A stretch of 64,000 nt of DNA from Cannabis sativa (GCF_029168945.1 NC_083601.1:20240160-20304159), one strand, 5' to 3'; positions 35,089-47,900 are shown, counted from the first letter of the stretch. A program made the numbers and translations. Notes: generated by a model from the letters alone, not told the origin.

Positions 35089-38000
35089 ATGAGCAATATC
35101 AAAGTTGACATTGACAGGTTTGATGGATCTGGAGACTATAGAATTTGGAGAAGGAAGATCAGGTCATTACTTGCACAACAGAAGCTGCTTAGAGTGCTAG
35201 ATGATCCCATTGAATGGCCTGATGGAACTACTAAAGTTCAACAAGAAGAGTTGCTTGAGACAGCAACTGGAATCATCATTTTCAACTTATCTGATGCAAT
35301 TATCAGACAAGTTGACAATGAAGAAACCCCTGCTAAAATCTGGAAAAAGTTAGAGGAACAATTTCAGAAGAAATCCCTAACCAATAAGATCTATCTGAAG
35401 GAAAGGATCTTTGGGTTCAAGATGTCACACTCTAAGACTCTTGAACAGAATCTAGATGAATTCTTGAGACTACACATTGAACTAGCTAACTCTGGTGAAA
35501 ATGAGGCCCTTAGTGATGAAAACCAAGCTATTATAATTCTTAATTCTTTACCTGAATCCTATAGAGAAGTTAAGAATGCCATAAAATATGGAAGAACAGA
35601 AATCACTTTGGAGGAAGTCATATCTGCCTTGAAGTCTAAGGATCTTGAAATGAAAACAGAGAAGCACAATGGTTCTCATGGTGAATTAAACCTAAGCAGA
35701 GGAAGATCTACACACAAGAAACCCTGGCACAAAAAGGGAAGAAGTTCTAGTAGGGATTCCAGCAGTCATCACTCTGGAAAATCTAAGTTTCAACCTAGAA
35801 ATCCTAAGGATCCAAATGGTTGCTATCATTGTGGAAAACCTGGACATCTTAGGAGAGATTGCTATTTCTGGAAGAAAAGCAACAAGTACAAATCTGATGG
35901 AAATGACATCAATTCTCAAAAATCAGACAGCTACAAACACAGAGAACATCAAGAAGCTAATTTCACTAATGGCTATGACAGTGGGGAAGTGTATGTGGCT
36001 GCTACTAACTTGAAGGATGATTGGATCCTAGATTCTGGGTGTACATTTCATATGACAAACAACAGAGAATTGCTATCTGGTTATAGAGATGTCAGAGGAG
36101 GAAAGGTCATACTGGGTAATAATCAAACATGTGGAATTGAAGGCATAGGGACAGTAAGCTTCAAGATGTTTGATGGAGTGGTCAGATCACTTAGAGGAGT
36201 GAGGTATGTTCCTAACCTAGCTAGAAACTTGATTTCACTAAGTGTGCTTGATGATTTGCAGATTGAAAGCAAGATTAAAGATGGACAAATCAAACTATGC
36301 AAAGGATCTATGGTGATTATGAAAGGAGTGAAGGAAGATGGACTCTACTACCTATGTGGGGAACCTATAATAAGCTGCAACAATGTTGTTCCAGCACCTG
36401 AAGATGACAAAGCCACTCTATGGCATAGGAGGCTAGGTCACATCAGTGAAAAGGGGCTGCAAATAGTCAACAATCAAAAACTACTTGGCAAAGATAAGGT
36501 ATCTAAGGTAGATTTCTGTGAACATTGCATTCTAGGTAAGCACCACAGATTAAAATTCAATACTGGTATCCATAAATCAAAACATATAATGGAATATATA
36601 CATTCTGATTTATGGGGACCTGAGAAAGTTAATACTCATGGTGGCTGCTCTTATTTCCTATCTATTGTTGATGATTTTTCAAGGAAAGTTTGGGTTTATT
36701 TGCTTAAAAACAAGAATGATGCTTTTCAAAAATTTGTGCATTGGAAAACCCTAATGGAAAATCAAACTGATAAGAAAATTAAGGTGTTGAGAACTGATAA
36801 TGGCCTAGAATTTTGTAATGACTTGTTTAATAATTACTGCAAAGAGCATGGTATCATGAGACACAAGTCTGTTAGGCACACACCCCAACAAAATGGAGTG
36901 GCAGAAAGAATGAATAGAACTTTGCTAAATAAGTCTAGGTGTATGCTGTTTAGTGCTGGTCTGTCTAAGGGTTTTTGGGGAGAGGCAGTTGTTACTGCTG
37001 CCTATTTGATAAATAGGTGTCCTTCTAGTGCTATAAACTTAAAGACACCTGAGGAAATTTGGTCTGGAAAACCACCAGACTTGTCTAATCTTAGAGTCTT
37101 TGGATGTGCTGCATATGCACACCAAAGTATTGGGAAATTAGAACCAAGGGCAATTAAAGGAGTGTTTCTAGGTTACCCTGAGGGAGTTAAAGGCTATAGG
37201 ATTTGGCTAAGAGATCAAGGGGGTTTAAAAACTATCACTAGTAGGGATGTAATTTTTAAAGAAAATATTTTTCCCTGTTTATCTAACAAAACTCCTAGTG
37301 CAGATATTTTAACTAACCCTGCAGGCATATCAGATTTTGAGTTACAACCCAACATTCAGGAAAATCCTGATGAAGAACCTGATGTGAATCAGGTGGAACT
37401 TGTTCAGGTGGAACAAGTTCAGACAGAGGCAGAACCTGTCCAACCAGTTCAGGTGGAACCTGAACCAAATCAGGCAGTTCAAGATGGAACAGAACAAGCT
37501 GAGGAACAAGGGAATCAAGACCTAAGGGAGTATCAACTCACTAGAGACAGAAGTAAGAGAGTTTCTAAGCCTACTCAAAGATTCAGTTTCAATGCATGGA
37601 ATGAAGTGCTGGCCTATGCTTTTCTAAGTGCAATGGAAATATCTAAAACTGAACCTAGTTCCTATGAAGAAGCTATGCAAGACAAGAACTCTGGAAAATG
37701 GTCAAAAGCAATGGATGATGAAATGGATTCTCTAAGGAAGAACAAAACCTGGAAAGTGGTCAAAAGACCTGATGGAAAGAATGTCATCTCATGTAAATGG
37801 CTGTTCAAATACAAGGAAGGGAACAAACCTGGTGAACCTACAAGATACAAGGCAAGGCTAGTGGCTAAGGGTTTTAGTCAAAAGGAAGGGATAGACTACA
37901 CAGAGATTTTTTCCCCTGTTGTGAAGTACAAAACAATAAGAATAATGCTGGCTATGGCCACTCAATTTGACCTAGAAGTTGAGCAAATGGATGTGACTAC

Positions 38001-39222
38001 TGCTTTCTTAAATGGAGAGTTAGAAGAAGACATATATATGGAACAGCCTAAAGGGTACATTAAGAAAGGAGAAGAACACCTAGTGTGCAAGCTAGAAAAG
38101 TCTCTATATGGGCTTAAACAATCACCAAGGCAATGGAACAAGAGGTTTGACACTTTCATGACAAAACAAAGTTACTTAAGGAGCTACTATGATCACTGCT
38201 TGTATTACAAAGGAACAGAAGTGCATACAGCTATATATCTACTCCTATATGTAGATGATATGCTAATCATAAGCAAGGAAAAGGCCAAGGTAGAAAACTT
38301 GAAGAACTTATTAAAGGCAGAATTTGAAATGAAGGATCTAGGAGAGGCTACTAAGATACTTGGAATGAATATCAAGAGGGATAGACAGAAAGAGAAACTG
38401 GTTTTAAACCAAGAAGACTACATACACAAGCTCATTAAGAGATTCTCTATGGAAGATGCAAAGATAACAAAGCAACCTATCACCTACCAACATCAATTAT
38501 CTAAAGCTCAATGCCCTACAGAACCAAAGCACATAGAAGAAATGAAAGAAGTCCCCTATTCAAATGCTGTTGGATCTGTTATGTATCTAATGGTGTGTAC
38601 TAGACCTGATCTAGCACACACTATGAGTGTCCTAAGCAAATATATGGCTAACCCTGGGAAGGAACATTGGCAAGCAATGAAATGGGCTATGAGATATATA
38701 GCAGGTACTGCTAAGGTAGGATTGGTGTACAGAAGACTTAATTCTAAGCTCCTAATTGAAGGATATAGTGATGCTGATTATGCTGGTGACAGAGACAGTA
38801 GAAGGTCAACAACAGCATACTATTTTACAATAGGAGGCTGTTGTATAAGTTGGAAAGTCCAACTTCAACCAGTTGTTGCCCTATCAACAACAGAATCAGA
38901 ATATATTGCTGTAACAGAAGCAATAAAAGAAGCACTGTGGCTTCAAGGTCTCCTAGAAGAAATTACTAAGGTTAAGCAGGTTCCCACAGTGTATTCAGAC
39001 AGCCAAAGCTGTATACACTTGTGTAAAAACCCAGTTTTTCACGACAGAACTAAACATATTGAGATCAAGTATCACTTTATCAGAGACAAAGTGACCCAAG
39101 AGCTAGTTTCAGTTCAAAAGATACCAACAGAAGAAAATCCTGCTGATATGGGAACCAAAATTGTCACCCTTCACAAATTCAAGCTTTGCATGAATTTGTT
39201 AGGGGTAGACACTGGAGGATAA
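35089..39222 (+). CDS. Copia gag-pol polyprotein, 1377 aa, intact
   Basis: A single frame. Gag (UBN2-type, about residues 1-230) is followed by a zinc knuckle CYHCGKPGHLRRDC (about 245-258). The aspartic protease active site DSG (about 315) comes next, then GAG-pre-integrase with HRRLGH (about 447) and CEHCILGKHH. Integrase core starts HSDLWGP (about 505), continues LRTDNG and HTPQQNGVAERMNR, with RT (about 870-1110) carrying LYVDDML (about 1054). RNase H starts near 1225 (YSDADYAGD) and includes STTESEYIA. It provides all copia functions needed for reverse transcription and integration. The copia order (integrase before RT) is clear, and the motifs fit the Tork/Tnt1 lineage. No frameshift or stop. 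Confidence 0.96.
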   Translation: MSNIKVDIDRFDGSGDYRIWRRKIRSLLAQQKLLRVLDDPIEWPDGTTKVQQEELLETATGIIIFNLSDAIIRQVDNEETPAKIWKKLEEQFQKKSLTNKIYLKERIFGFKMSHSKTLEQNLDEFLRLHIELANSGENEALSDENQAIIILNSLPESYREVKNAIKYGRTEITLEEVISALKSKDLEMKTEKHNGSHGELNLSRGRSTHKKPWHKKGRSSSRDSSSHHSGKSKFQPRNPKDPNGCYHCGKPGHLRRDCYFWKKSNKYKSDGNDINSQKSDSYKHREHQEANFTNGYDSGEVYVAATNLKDDWILDSGCTFHMTNNRELLSGYRDVRGGKVILGNNQTCGIEGIGTVSFKMFDGVVRSLRGVRYVPNLARNLISLSVLDDLQIESKIKDGQIKLCKGSMVIMKGVKEDGLYYLCGEPIISCNNVVPAPEDDKATLWHRRLGHISEKGLQIVNNQKLLGKDKVSKVDFCEHCILGKHHRLKFNTGIHKSKHIMEYIHSDLWGPEKVNTHGGCSYFLSIVDDFSRKVWVYLLKNKNDAFQKFVHWKTLMENQTDKKIKVLRTDNGLEFCNDLFNNYCKEHGIMRHKSVRHTPQQNGVAERMNRTLLNKSRCMLFSAGLSKGFWGEAVVTAAYLINRCPSSAINLKTPEEIWSGKPPDLSNLRVFGCAAYAHQSIGKLEPRAIKGVFLGYPEGVKGYRIWLRDQGGLKTITSRDVIFKENIFPCLSNKTPSADILTNPAGISDFELQPNIQENPDEEPDVNQVELVQVEQVQTEAEPVQPVQVEPEPNQAVQDGTEQAEEQGNQDLREYQLTRDRSKRVSKPTQRFSFNAWNEVLAYAFLSAMEISKTEPSSYEEAMQDKNSGKWSKAMDDEMDSLRKNKTWKVVKRPDGKNVISCKWLFKYKEGNKPGEPTRYKARLVAKGFSQKEGIDYTEIFSPVVKYKTIRIMLAMATQFDLEVEQMDVTTAFLNGELEEDIYMEQPKGYIKKGEEHLVCKLEKSLYGLKQSPRQWNKRFDTFMTKQSYLRSYYDHCLYYKGTEVHTAIYLLLYVDDMLIISKEKAKVENLKNLLKAEFEMKDLGEATKILGMNIKRDRQKEKLVLNQEDYIHKLIKRFSMEDAKITKQPITYQHQLSKAQCPTEPKHIEEMKEVPYSNAVGSVMYLMVCTRPDLAHTMSVLSKYMANPGKEHWQAMKWAMRYIAGTAKVGLVYRRLNSKLLIEGYSDADYAGDRDSRRSTTAYYFTIGGCCISWKVQLQPVVALSTTESEYIAVTEAIKEALWLQGLLEEITKVKQVPTVYSDSQSCIHLCKNPVFHDRTKHIEIKYHFIRDKVTQELVSVQKIPTEENPADMGTKIVTLHKFKLCMNLLGVDTGG

Positions 39223-39303
39223 CCTAAAGGAGACACGAGCTAGGACCCTCAGAGAAGATCTAATCTAGTACAGGTAAACTTATATGGGAAATCAGGTGGA
39301 ATT

Positions 39304-40179
39304 TGTTGGAATTAATTCCCCATATAAGTCAACCTGTAACTATTTACTGAAGTTAAAATAGTTAGTTACAATCCTAACTAACCTACCAGCTTTACAATCC
39401 CACATCAAGACAGTTAGCAGTTATTCCCTAACCGACTATCCTCAGTTACAATACTTATAAATAGAAGAACAAAATGAAAGAGACTTACAGCTTCAACAAA
39501 TCTTCTTAGATCTCCAGAGAAAAGAAGATGAAAACCCCAGACCTAGAGTGAGAGAGTTTCTCTCATGTGTAATCAGAAAGAAAAAGAGTGAATTAGAAAG
39601 AAGAGAGAAGAGAGAGGATCTGTTCGATCCTGAGTGAAAAAGAAAGAGAAAGCTTGAGTGAGAAGTTGTACATACCTGGTTCTGAAGAACTGAGAGTTAC
39701 CAGACGATCTGTGTCTTGGAGCTCAGAAATTTGATGTAAACATCGATGTTGATAGTGGATTGTGGCTGATCTTTCTCTGAGGCAGCTCACCAAGGACGTA
39801 GCCCCAATTTCAGGGGGTGAACCTTGTAAAAATCTCTGTGTTTGTTATCTCTCTCACCCTAATCTTCGCACTTGTGTATTGCTTCATTTTTGCATTATTT
39901 TTCTTCTTGGATCTGCTCAAAATCAGAGTTGATTTTCTCTGATTTTCTCTCAAGTTTTTGCTAAACTTTTGCCCTAAGTTTTTCTCTGTGTTTCTCGAAG
40001 CCTGTTCAGACACAAAGAACAAATTAGTAAAGTAAAGGAAACAATAAAATAACATATAAAATCCAATACGTGTCAATTGTGTGTGGATCCAAAAGTCAGA
40101 ACAAGAAAGGTCAAAATTGACCTTGTGAAATAACCTGTGTGTGTGTGAGTTGTGTAGGACATATCTGTAATTTCCTACA
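39304..40179 (+). repeat. 3' LTR of the young copia element
   Basis: 876 bp, same ends and length as the 5' LTR. Followed directly by the GCAAC target duplication. Confidence 0.95.
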
Positions 40180-40184
40180 GCAAC

Positions 40185-40440
40185 TATTGGTTCATTATAT
40201 CAAAATTAATTCTTTTATTGTAGCAAAAGGATTGCAATCTTCTTAGTCTCAAAATTTTATTGTATTATTACTCATAATAGGAAATTTGTGGCTAATTTCT
40301 AAGGTCTCTCATGCTTATATCTGCGAATATTGATGCTGATAAATTAGTTTATACTTTCTTTGGTGAAGACAAATTGTATTTGATTGGAGGATACATGGTT
40401 ATTTATTTATGACAGTTTCATTCTAAAAAAGAAAAAAACT
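40185..40440 (+). pseudogene. 3' remainder of the LINE split by the copia element
   Basis: Continues the RNase H-like region and 3' end of the decayed LINE, ending in an A-rich tract (about 40422-40438) suggestive of a LINE tail. Coding identity is weak here. It is assigned mainly by continuity across the GCAAC duplication. Confidence 0.5.
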
Positions 40441-41405
40441 TTACTAGTCGCTGCGTATATCTCGTGTATAGTGTATACCCCCGGTTTTTTTTTTTTCGAG
40501 GTGGTTTATGGTCTTTTCATATATTGACAGAATCTCTTGTTTCACATGCTTCACACCACCACCTCTCCACCTTCACTCTTCAAAACCCAAACTTGCTTCA
40601 TTCACACCAACTCAAACCATTCCTTGTTCATCGTTGAATACATAAACCCGTAGGAATTATAAGGTCCAACTCTCCCAAGAAGGGACCATCAAAGCGACCG
40701 ATCTGAACAAGGTATATCCCATGTGATTACTATACAATTTCGCGACATGGGTTTTGTTCAATTCTCCTGCTATTTATATATATTTTCAAGTTTAACTGAC
40801 ATAATCTACTATGAAAGCTGGGTTTTTTTATTTTCATCAATCGGTGTGTAAAGATTATAGATAAGCCTCTTCTTCGCCTCCTGCTTATGTATACTATGAA
40901 GTCCTTATTTTTATGGGCTTATTTGTATTTTTCACACTAAATTCTGTGTTTTTTCTGTCATAATCGCATTCTTCTCCTTTTCTATTACACCCACTTCGGT
41001 GCCACAGAAATTGACTTTAAAGCTCTTTCTTTGTTGAAGCTCTCAAATCTCAAACTCAATCTACATATCTGTTTCAGTGCCCCTTTCTTTCCATCACATA
41101 AAAAATAAATATTTTGGCGAGGGAAAGGAAAGAAAGACTACTAATCTGGTTGATGTTTTTTTCATATATTTATGAAGATTAATCAAAATGTTTGAATGTG
41201 GGGTTGTAGAAGTAGTAGTTGTTGTTACAGTATGGTTTGAATTAAGCTTTTGTTTGATAAAAAATTAAAAAAATAAAATAAAAGAAAGCTCAAGTAGCAG
41301 GCAGCTCCTAAAAGTCTAAGCCCTCTTCTTCCTTGTCCATTAATCTTCATATTCTTCTTCACAGGGTTAATAGCTATCGAAACGTGTCGTTTAAGGCCTA
41401 AAGTT
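40441..41405. other. Intergenic DNA and 5' region of the isomerase gene
   Basis: No coding feature. Probably contains the promoter and a spliced 5' leader of the following gene; a candidate donor, aaggtatatc, lies near 40710. Confidence 0.4.
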
Positions 41406-43663
41406 ATGGCGCCTGCCACAGACAACACTCTTCAAGCTATATGCTACAACCGTGGTTCTCTTCAGCTACTTGATCAGGTTGTGCCTCTGGTTTTGTTGTT
41501 AACTTTTGTTTGATTTATGATTTTCTTCTTCTTCTTCTTTGCATTGAATCGAATTTGGCTCTTTGTGGGTTCGTTTCTTGATGTTGTTTTGTTCAACAGA
41601 GAAAGCTTCCTCTGGAAACTATTTATTTGGAAATTCGAGATGCCACTGATGGATGGTAATATGCTTCTTTATTTTTATTAGGTCTCGTATTCATAATATT
41701 CATTGATAGGATTGTTTAATTTTCTGAGGACGATTCAATTTCAGATAATTTAGATTTGTTTCTGTTATCAAAGCTGGTCAAACTTGTTTTGTAAATTATT
41801 GGAAGGTATAACTAGCTTCTAGTAAAGTTCACTTTCAATGCTGTAACACTACTAATTATGATTAGTGTTTGTTGTGTGTATTGTGAAGAAAAGAGGCAAA
41901 AATGGTGCCATTCTTTTTATATGTACATAGGCATATGTTTTTCATATTAGTGCTTGTTTTTGTCATGAATAATCTCAATTTTTGAGTTCTTTTTTTAATT
42001 GTCAGGCATGCCATAAAGGATATGGTGGTCCGTGGTGCCCCAGCCATTGCAATAGCAGCAGCCCTTTCTCTAGCAGTTGAAGTGTTCAACTTGGATGGTT
42101 TAGATGGGACCATCAATGATTCAGTTTCTTATCTTATCATGAAGTTGGATTATCTTGTCTCCAGGTGCTAAGTGTTGCTTAAATAAGTCTTCTGCCACCT
42201 ATTAGTTTACATTTGTTCGTCACATCTTTATAATTCCCCCACAAAAAAGGGATCAATAGCCCATTTTAAATCTGAACAATGCTATTTCAGCCGGCCAACT
42301 GCTGTTAATCTTTCAGATGCTGCGACGAAACTTAAAGAAGTGATCTCAAATACTGCTGCTACTGCTACAGAAGGCAAAAGTGTTTTTCAAGTATGGTACT
42401 TTCTATTGTACTTTCACTTGGTTTTACCAATAATCTTTTGATTAGGCCCCACCTTTCATAGCATTACTGCAAATTCATGTGCTCCTTCTTACTGAACTTC
42501 CACAGGCCTATATAGATGCAGCTGAAATGATGCTGGAAGATGATGTTACTTCAAATAAAGCTATTGGTTCATTTGGAGCAAGTTTTATTCTTCATCAGCA
42601 GCTCAACAACCCTAAAAAGCTTTCTGTATTGACCCATTGTAACACCGGCAGGTATCTAAATCTCTTGAGTTTCCCATTTTAATAATTCTCCCTAAAAATT
42701 AGTAAATAAATATCTCTTGCAACTTATATTTCTCCTTTTCGACAAGAAACTGAAAAATATGTTTACTTTTATGTTCTGTATTGCCAGTCTTGCAACAGCA
42801 GGATTTGGTACTGCTCTTGGTGTAATCCGCGCACTTCATGCAGAAGGGGTGTTGGAAAGAGCTTACTGCACAGAAACACGTCCTTTCAACCAAGTTTGTA
42901 TTATGATCCATTTTGTTTCTTGTTTATGCACCTTATTTTTCATTTCACATGTTACTTACACACTTATGAAAATTTATGTAATCAATTAATTGCAGGGATC
43001 CAGACTTACAGCCTTTGAGTTGGTACATGAGAAGATTCCAGCCACCCTTATAGTAGATTCTGCCGCAGCGGCCTTAATGCAAGCTGGGCGTGTGAATGCT
43101 GTGGTTGTTGGAGCTGATCGTGTGGCTGCAAATGGTATTCAAAATCATTTAATGATTAATCTGCTTTTCATATTCAATTAATGGGAAGTTCGGTTAATCT
43201 ATTGCATTACTGAATCCAGGTGATACTGCCAACAAGATTGGAACCTATAGTCTTGCATTGATTGCAAAACATCACAACGTTCCATTCTTTGTGGCTGCAC
43301 CACTCACTTCCATCGACTTGTCTCTTTCGTCTGGAAAAGAAATTGAGATAGAAGAAAGATCCCCAAAAGAAGTACTGAACTCACGAGGAGGGCTTGGAGA
43401 ACAAGTTGCTGCATCTGGAATATCTGTATGGAACCCTGCTTTTGATGTTACGCCTGCTAATCTGATATCTGGCATCATAACGGAAAAGGTGAACCCTCTT
43501 TCTTTAACTTCAATTCACTTTTGTATATACAAAACCAGCAACATGAGGTCTCAGTTGTGTTTCAGCATCTAACGGTTTTAGTCTCTCCAAGCAGGGTGTC
43601 ATAACAAAAGCAGGTGATGATGGTTTTGACATATTGGGGTTTTCACTAAAGATAGCCGGGTAG
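41406..43663 (+). CDS. MTNA: Methylthioribose-1-phosphate isomerase
   Basis: Exons 41406-41477, 41600-41655, 42006-42164, 42291-42390, 42506-42651, 42788-42893, 42996-43134, 43220-43488, 43595-43663. Phases agree, giving 371 aa. The enzyme interconverts 5-methylthioribose-1-phosphate and 5-methylthioribulose-1-phosphate in the methionine salvage (Yang) cycle, in the cytosol or nucleus. The eIF2B-like fold shows [14 protein letters not shown] near residue 50 and [18 protein letters not shown] with the catalytic Cys174. [18 protein letters not shown] carries the catalytic Asp254. The start ATGGCG fits the usual N-terminus ([11 protein letters not shown]). The last exon is short. The gene looks intact and full length. 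Confidence 0.95.
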
Positions 43664-44973
43664 TCTTGCGCGCAGAGGAATCCTCTTCTGGTGAAAAGTA
43701 TAACCTTTTTTTATGCCAAGCAGCTATGTTCTGCTGGTCCAAATAATTGTTAAATTCTCCATTGCTTTCTTTGTAATAGGGGGCAAGGTTAATGGAAATT
43801 TCAAAATATTGATGTATCCTGTTCCTGTCCTGTGCTTCAATTCTCAGAGTTCTAGAATATACATTGTTCACATTTTTTTCTTGATAATAAAGTATACAAA
43901 TCTTTGGCTGGGTCAAGGATACTGTTAATTTTGAGCAACCCAACTCAACCAATAACTCTGGTTGAGAGTTGAGTACAAAACTATCTACAAATTTTAACGT
44001 TCAAATGTATAATCAAAAGGTAGCTACCAAATCTTCCATCAAATGTATAATCAAACAGCTGTAATATCTCCAAATAGGGTAATGTACTTGGTGATCCTCA
44101 CATTGGACAAGTGCAAGCAAGCAAAATGTCAAATTTAAGAAAAGGCAAGCAACTGAGATAAGTCATTTCCATCAAGGAGAACACAGTGCTAATAAGTGAT
44201 AACTATCAAAGCAATAAATGAAAATTGAAAGATGGTTGTAATTTGTAAACTTGTCCAATGTAGCATCCACTACATGCAGCTTTACACTTTCTTTTTTCTT
44301 TTCTTTTGAGAATGAGAGGCATGCAGCTTCATGCCTCGAAATCTTAACATTTGCATTTTATCACCCTGATTTCATAGACTCATAGTTTCAGTAAAGAGAA
44401 TAATTACATCGGAAAAAAGGAATCTTGAGAAAAATAGGACAAAGAAGAGTAATTTTGGTGAAATAATTACCAATAGTTTGTAGACTTGTAGTAGCCCAGT
44501 CAAAAATAAACACGTAAGAATGAATAATTGTTAGGGATCAGTGTTGAGTCATTGTTACAGATCAGAGTTGAGTCATAGCCATATCACATGTTTCCACCTT
44601 TTATATCTCCCTATGCATAAATACAATTATTATTATTATCTATTATTAATACAGGTGATCTTGCTTTTTGTTTCGTCTTCATTCAGTGACTTACGGCACT
44701 TATTTTTCATTTTCCATTTTCGTTTACCATATCAAATTCAATATACATCTACTCCAACTCCACACTCTCCTCTCCCATTTCAACCATTGCATCGTTTGGA
44801 TTCTCATACCAATTTTCAAGGTAATTTTTCTGCTTCGACAAATTTCTTTTGTGTGTCTATCAAAATTCAAATGCCATTTTCATTTTTATCTGTATTTTGC
44901 TAGCTTTGACTGTGTTTTCTTTGACTTTTGCGTGTACTCGCTGTCTAGCTTGTGGATAGGGTTGTTTTGAGAG
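43664..44973. other. Intergenic DNA between the isomerase and ALDH7 genes
   Basis: 3' UTR of the isomerase gene, then AT-rich DNA and the ALDH7 promoter/leader. No other gene recognised. An ATT microsatellite lies at 44624-44645. Confidence 0.5.
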
Positions 44974-47900
44974 ATGGGTTTCGAGAAAAAAGAGTACGAG
45001 TTTCTGAAGGAGATCGGTTTGGGATCAGAAAATCTTGGTGGGTACGTCAATGGCAAGTGGAAAGCAAGCGGACCATTGAGCTCTACTGTTAATCCTTCTA
45101 ACAATCAGGTTTCCCTTTTCTGTTTGAAGACTTCTTTTTTGTTATTTTTGGCGATCATTGAGTTTGTTTGATTATCTTAGTTGAGAAATTTATGTTATGG
45201 CAAAGGAGCAACACGTGAATTTTTGGGTTATGTTTCTTTTTTATGCAACAGTGAGATTATTCTCTGATTAATGTGTTTTTGGATATAGAAAATTGCTCAA
45301 GTCAAGGAAGTTTCTCTAGAAGATTATGAGGAGGGACTACATGCATGTAGTGAAGCAGCAAAGACATGGATGACTGTTAGTACATTGTTTCGAAATGGTC
45401 TATAAGTTATCACGTAAGTTATGGTTCTGCTTTAGAAGTGAATTATAAGACACTTCTGTTTTTCTTGGGGCAGATACCAGCACCAAAGAGAGGTGAGATT
45501 GTGAGACAAATAGGAGACGCATTTAGAGCCAAATTGGATCATTTAGGTCGGCTTGTGTCGCTTGAAATGGGAAAAATACTACCTGAAGGAATTGGGGAGG
45601 TTCAGGTATGATTTATGATGGTTCATTTGTTATTGGATTTTTTATATTATGGTAAAAGTGTTTTCCTTGTCCTAAGGAAGGGAGTTTATGCCTTTTAGAT
45701 GTTATATTATGGTAAGGGATATTTGCGGCGAAACCTCCCCAATATTTGCAATTGTTACACATATGACCTTAATAAAAAAAGTGGCGGCAAAAGTACCTTA
45801 TCTTACGATTTTGTTGCAATTTTTCTCTTTTTTGATTATTAAGTTTCAGTTAAGCCCATTAAGTACTAGCTCAAAAACATATGGCGACATATTTCCTTAA
45901 CTTATTTAATACATAGTCCAATAATATGTTGCCACGTGTTTCTAAGTTGAGACTTAATAACTAAAAAAGGGTACAACTGTAACAAAATTGTAAGAAAAAG
46001 TACTTTTGCTGCTATTTTTTTTTATTAGGGTCATATGTATAACAATTGTAAATGTTAAGAGGGTTTCGTCACAAATATCCTATTATGGTAAAAGTGTTTT
46101 CCTTGTCATAAAGAAGGGAGTTTTTGATTATGGTAAAAGTGTTTTCCTTGTCCTAAAGAGATTAACAAATTCTAAGTCTAATATTAGTGAGAGTAGAGTT
46201 AGGTCTTTTATTTTGCTGTGCGTGGGCATGAGTAGTAGTTATTGTTCAAACTCATTAAGTGGGATTGTTCGGGAACTATTTTGATTAGTGAACTTTAAAG
46301 TTGCTGAAAGCTTCTTCTTTGTTTTTGTTGTTGTTGCAGGAAGTCATTGATATGTGTGACTTTGCAGTTGGTCTGAGCCGACAGTTGAATGGATCTATAA
46401 TCCCTTCAGAACGTGAGATTACTATTCTTTGATTGTTTTATATTTTTTGACACTGTAAATGTTCCCTAGTGACTATGAGTAAACTGAATTTGTTGCTGTG
46501 TTGTTATTAGCTTGGACTGCAAATGAACTTAAACTTTATTTGTCATGTATTAAGACAGAATCTAAACTTTGGGATGTGAATTATCTGATTTAGCTATTAT
46601 GTTTCTCTGCAGGTCCGAATCATATGATGCTTGAGGTAAGACCAGCACCGGACCATCAATGTTTTCAAATCTGAAAGTTAACTAATTAAAAAAAAATATG
46701 CATTGAACATAAAAGATGAGGTTTTGATTATAGGGTGTTTATATGACAGGTGTGGAACCCACTGGGAATAGTCGGGGTGATCACTGCTTTCAATTTCCCA
46801 TGTGCTGTTCTTGGTGCGTTTGGTTATCTGCTAGTTTGCCATATAATAAAAAGTAGTATCATTAAATCTTAATCATGTGGTTATTCTTTATTTGAGGTTT
46901 AGTGTATTGGATTTTGAAGACAGTAGTTCTCAGAAATCTTTTCTTGGTAACTTCACAAAAAATTATTGAACTTGTTTCTGGTTTAAGGTTTGTCATGCAT
47001 AATGGGAAGATTTTTGCATTTAGTTGCCTATATTGTAAAAAGACTATTGCAGAGCATCTAATCTCAATGTTCTTTTTGTGGCGCTATAGGATGGAATGCT
47101 TGTCTCGCCTTGGTTTGTGGAAATTGTGTTGTGTGGTAAGTTTAAGTCTTCTATTTGCAGTTGAAGTAATATTTATCTCTTCAACCAAATGTTGATATGG
47201 TGAATTGTTAAATTTATTGAGTTCATTCGCGTCTTTGTAATTCTTCCTTCAAGAAGATCACATATTCTGCACGAAGTAGTCACTGAAGGTGTTTCGTATT
47301 GTAGGAAAGGTGCACCCACAACTCCTTTAATAACTATTGCTGTCACAAAGCTTGTGGCTGAGGTTCTTGAGAAGAACAACTTGCCAGGTGCAATATTCAC
47401 CTCCTTTTGTGGAGGTGCAGAAATCGGTCAAGCAATATCAAAAGATACTAGAATACCTCTAGTTTCTTTTACTGGAAGCTCAAAGGTAATTCTTTCACAT
47501 AAAAGTACTTTTTGTTGTGTTTTTTAAATTTGAAATTAATAAGAATATTGATAACACTAGTGTATCAACCAATAGCCTCCTTCAAAAAATAAAAAAATAA
47601 AACCAATAGCCATGGTCATTTACAAGTTCCAACTGGCCACATGTACGTGTATGTGGGAATGAGGCCAACTTTTGTGGATTTGTGGCTTTTATGTACAATT
47701 CTTTGAAGAATTTCTTCCCGTGTTTCTTTGTATAGGTGGGTTTGATGGTGCAACAAACTGTTAGTGAAAGGTTCGGTAAATGCTTGCTTGAACTGAGTGG
47801 AAACAATGCCATAGTTGTTATGGATGATGCCGACATTGGACTGGCTGTGCGTTCTATTTTGTTTGCAGCTGTTGGAACTGCTGGTCAACGCTGCACTACA

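Larger units (their letters stand above)
34038..40179 (+). mobile_element. Complete, very young Ty1/copia retrotransposon (Tork/Tnt1-like)
   Basis: LTRs of 876 bp each (34038-34913 and 39304-40179) run TGTTGG...CTACA. The target duplication GCAAC lies at 34033-34037 and 40180-40184. The Met-tRNA primer site tggtatcagagc follows the 5' LTR at 34915. One uninterrupted gag-pol frame is present. The LTRs look identical wherever I compared them, down to both carrying the same chance open frames. It inserted into a LINE remnant. The structure is that of a potentially autonomous copy; activity is not shown by sequence. Confidence 0.97.

Noticed and set aside
46902..47195. 97-codon open frame within ALDH7
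   Set aside because: Spans intron 6, exon 7 and intron 7 in a frame unrelated to the enzyme.
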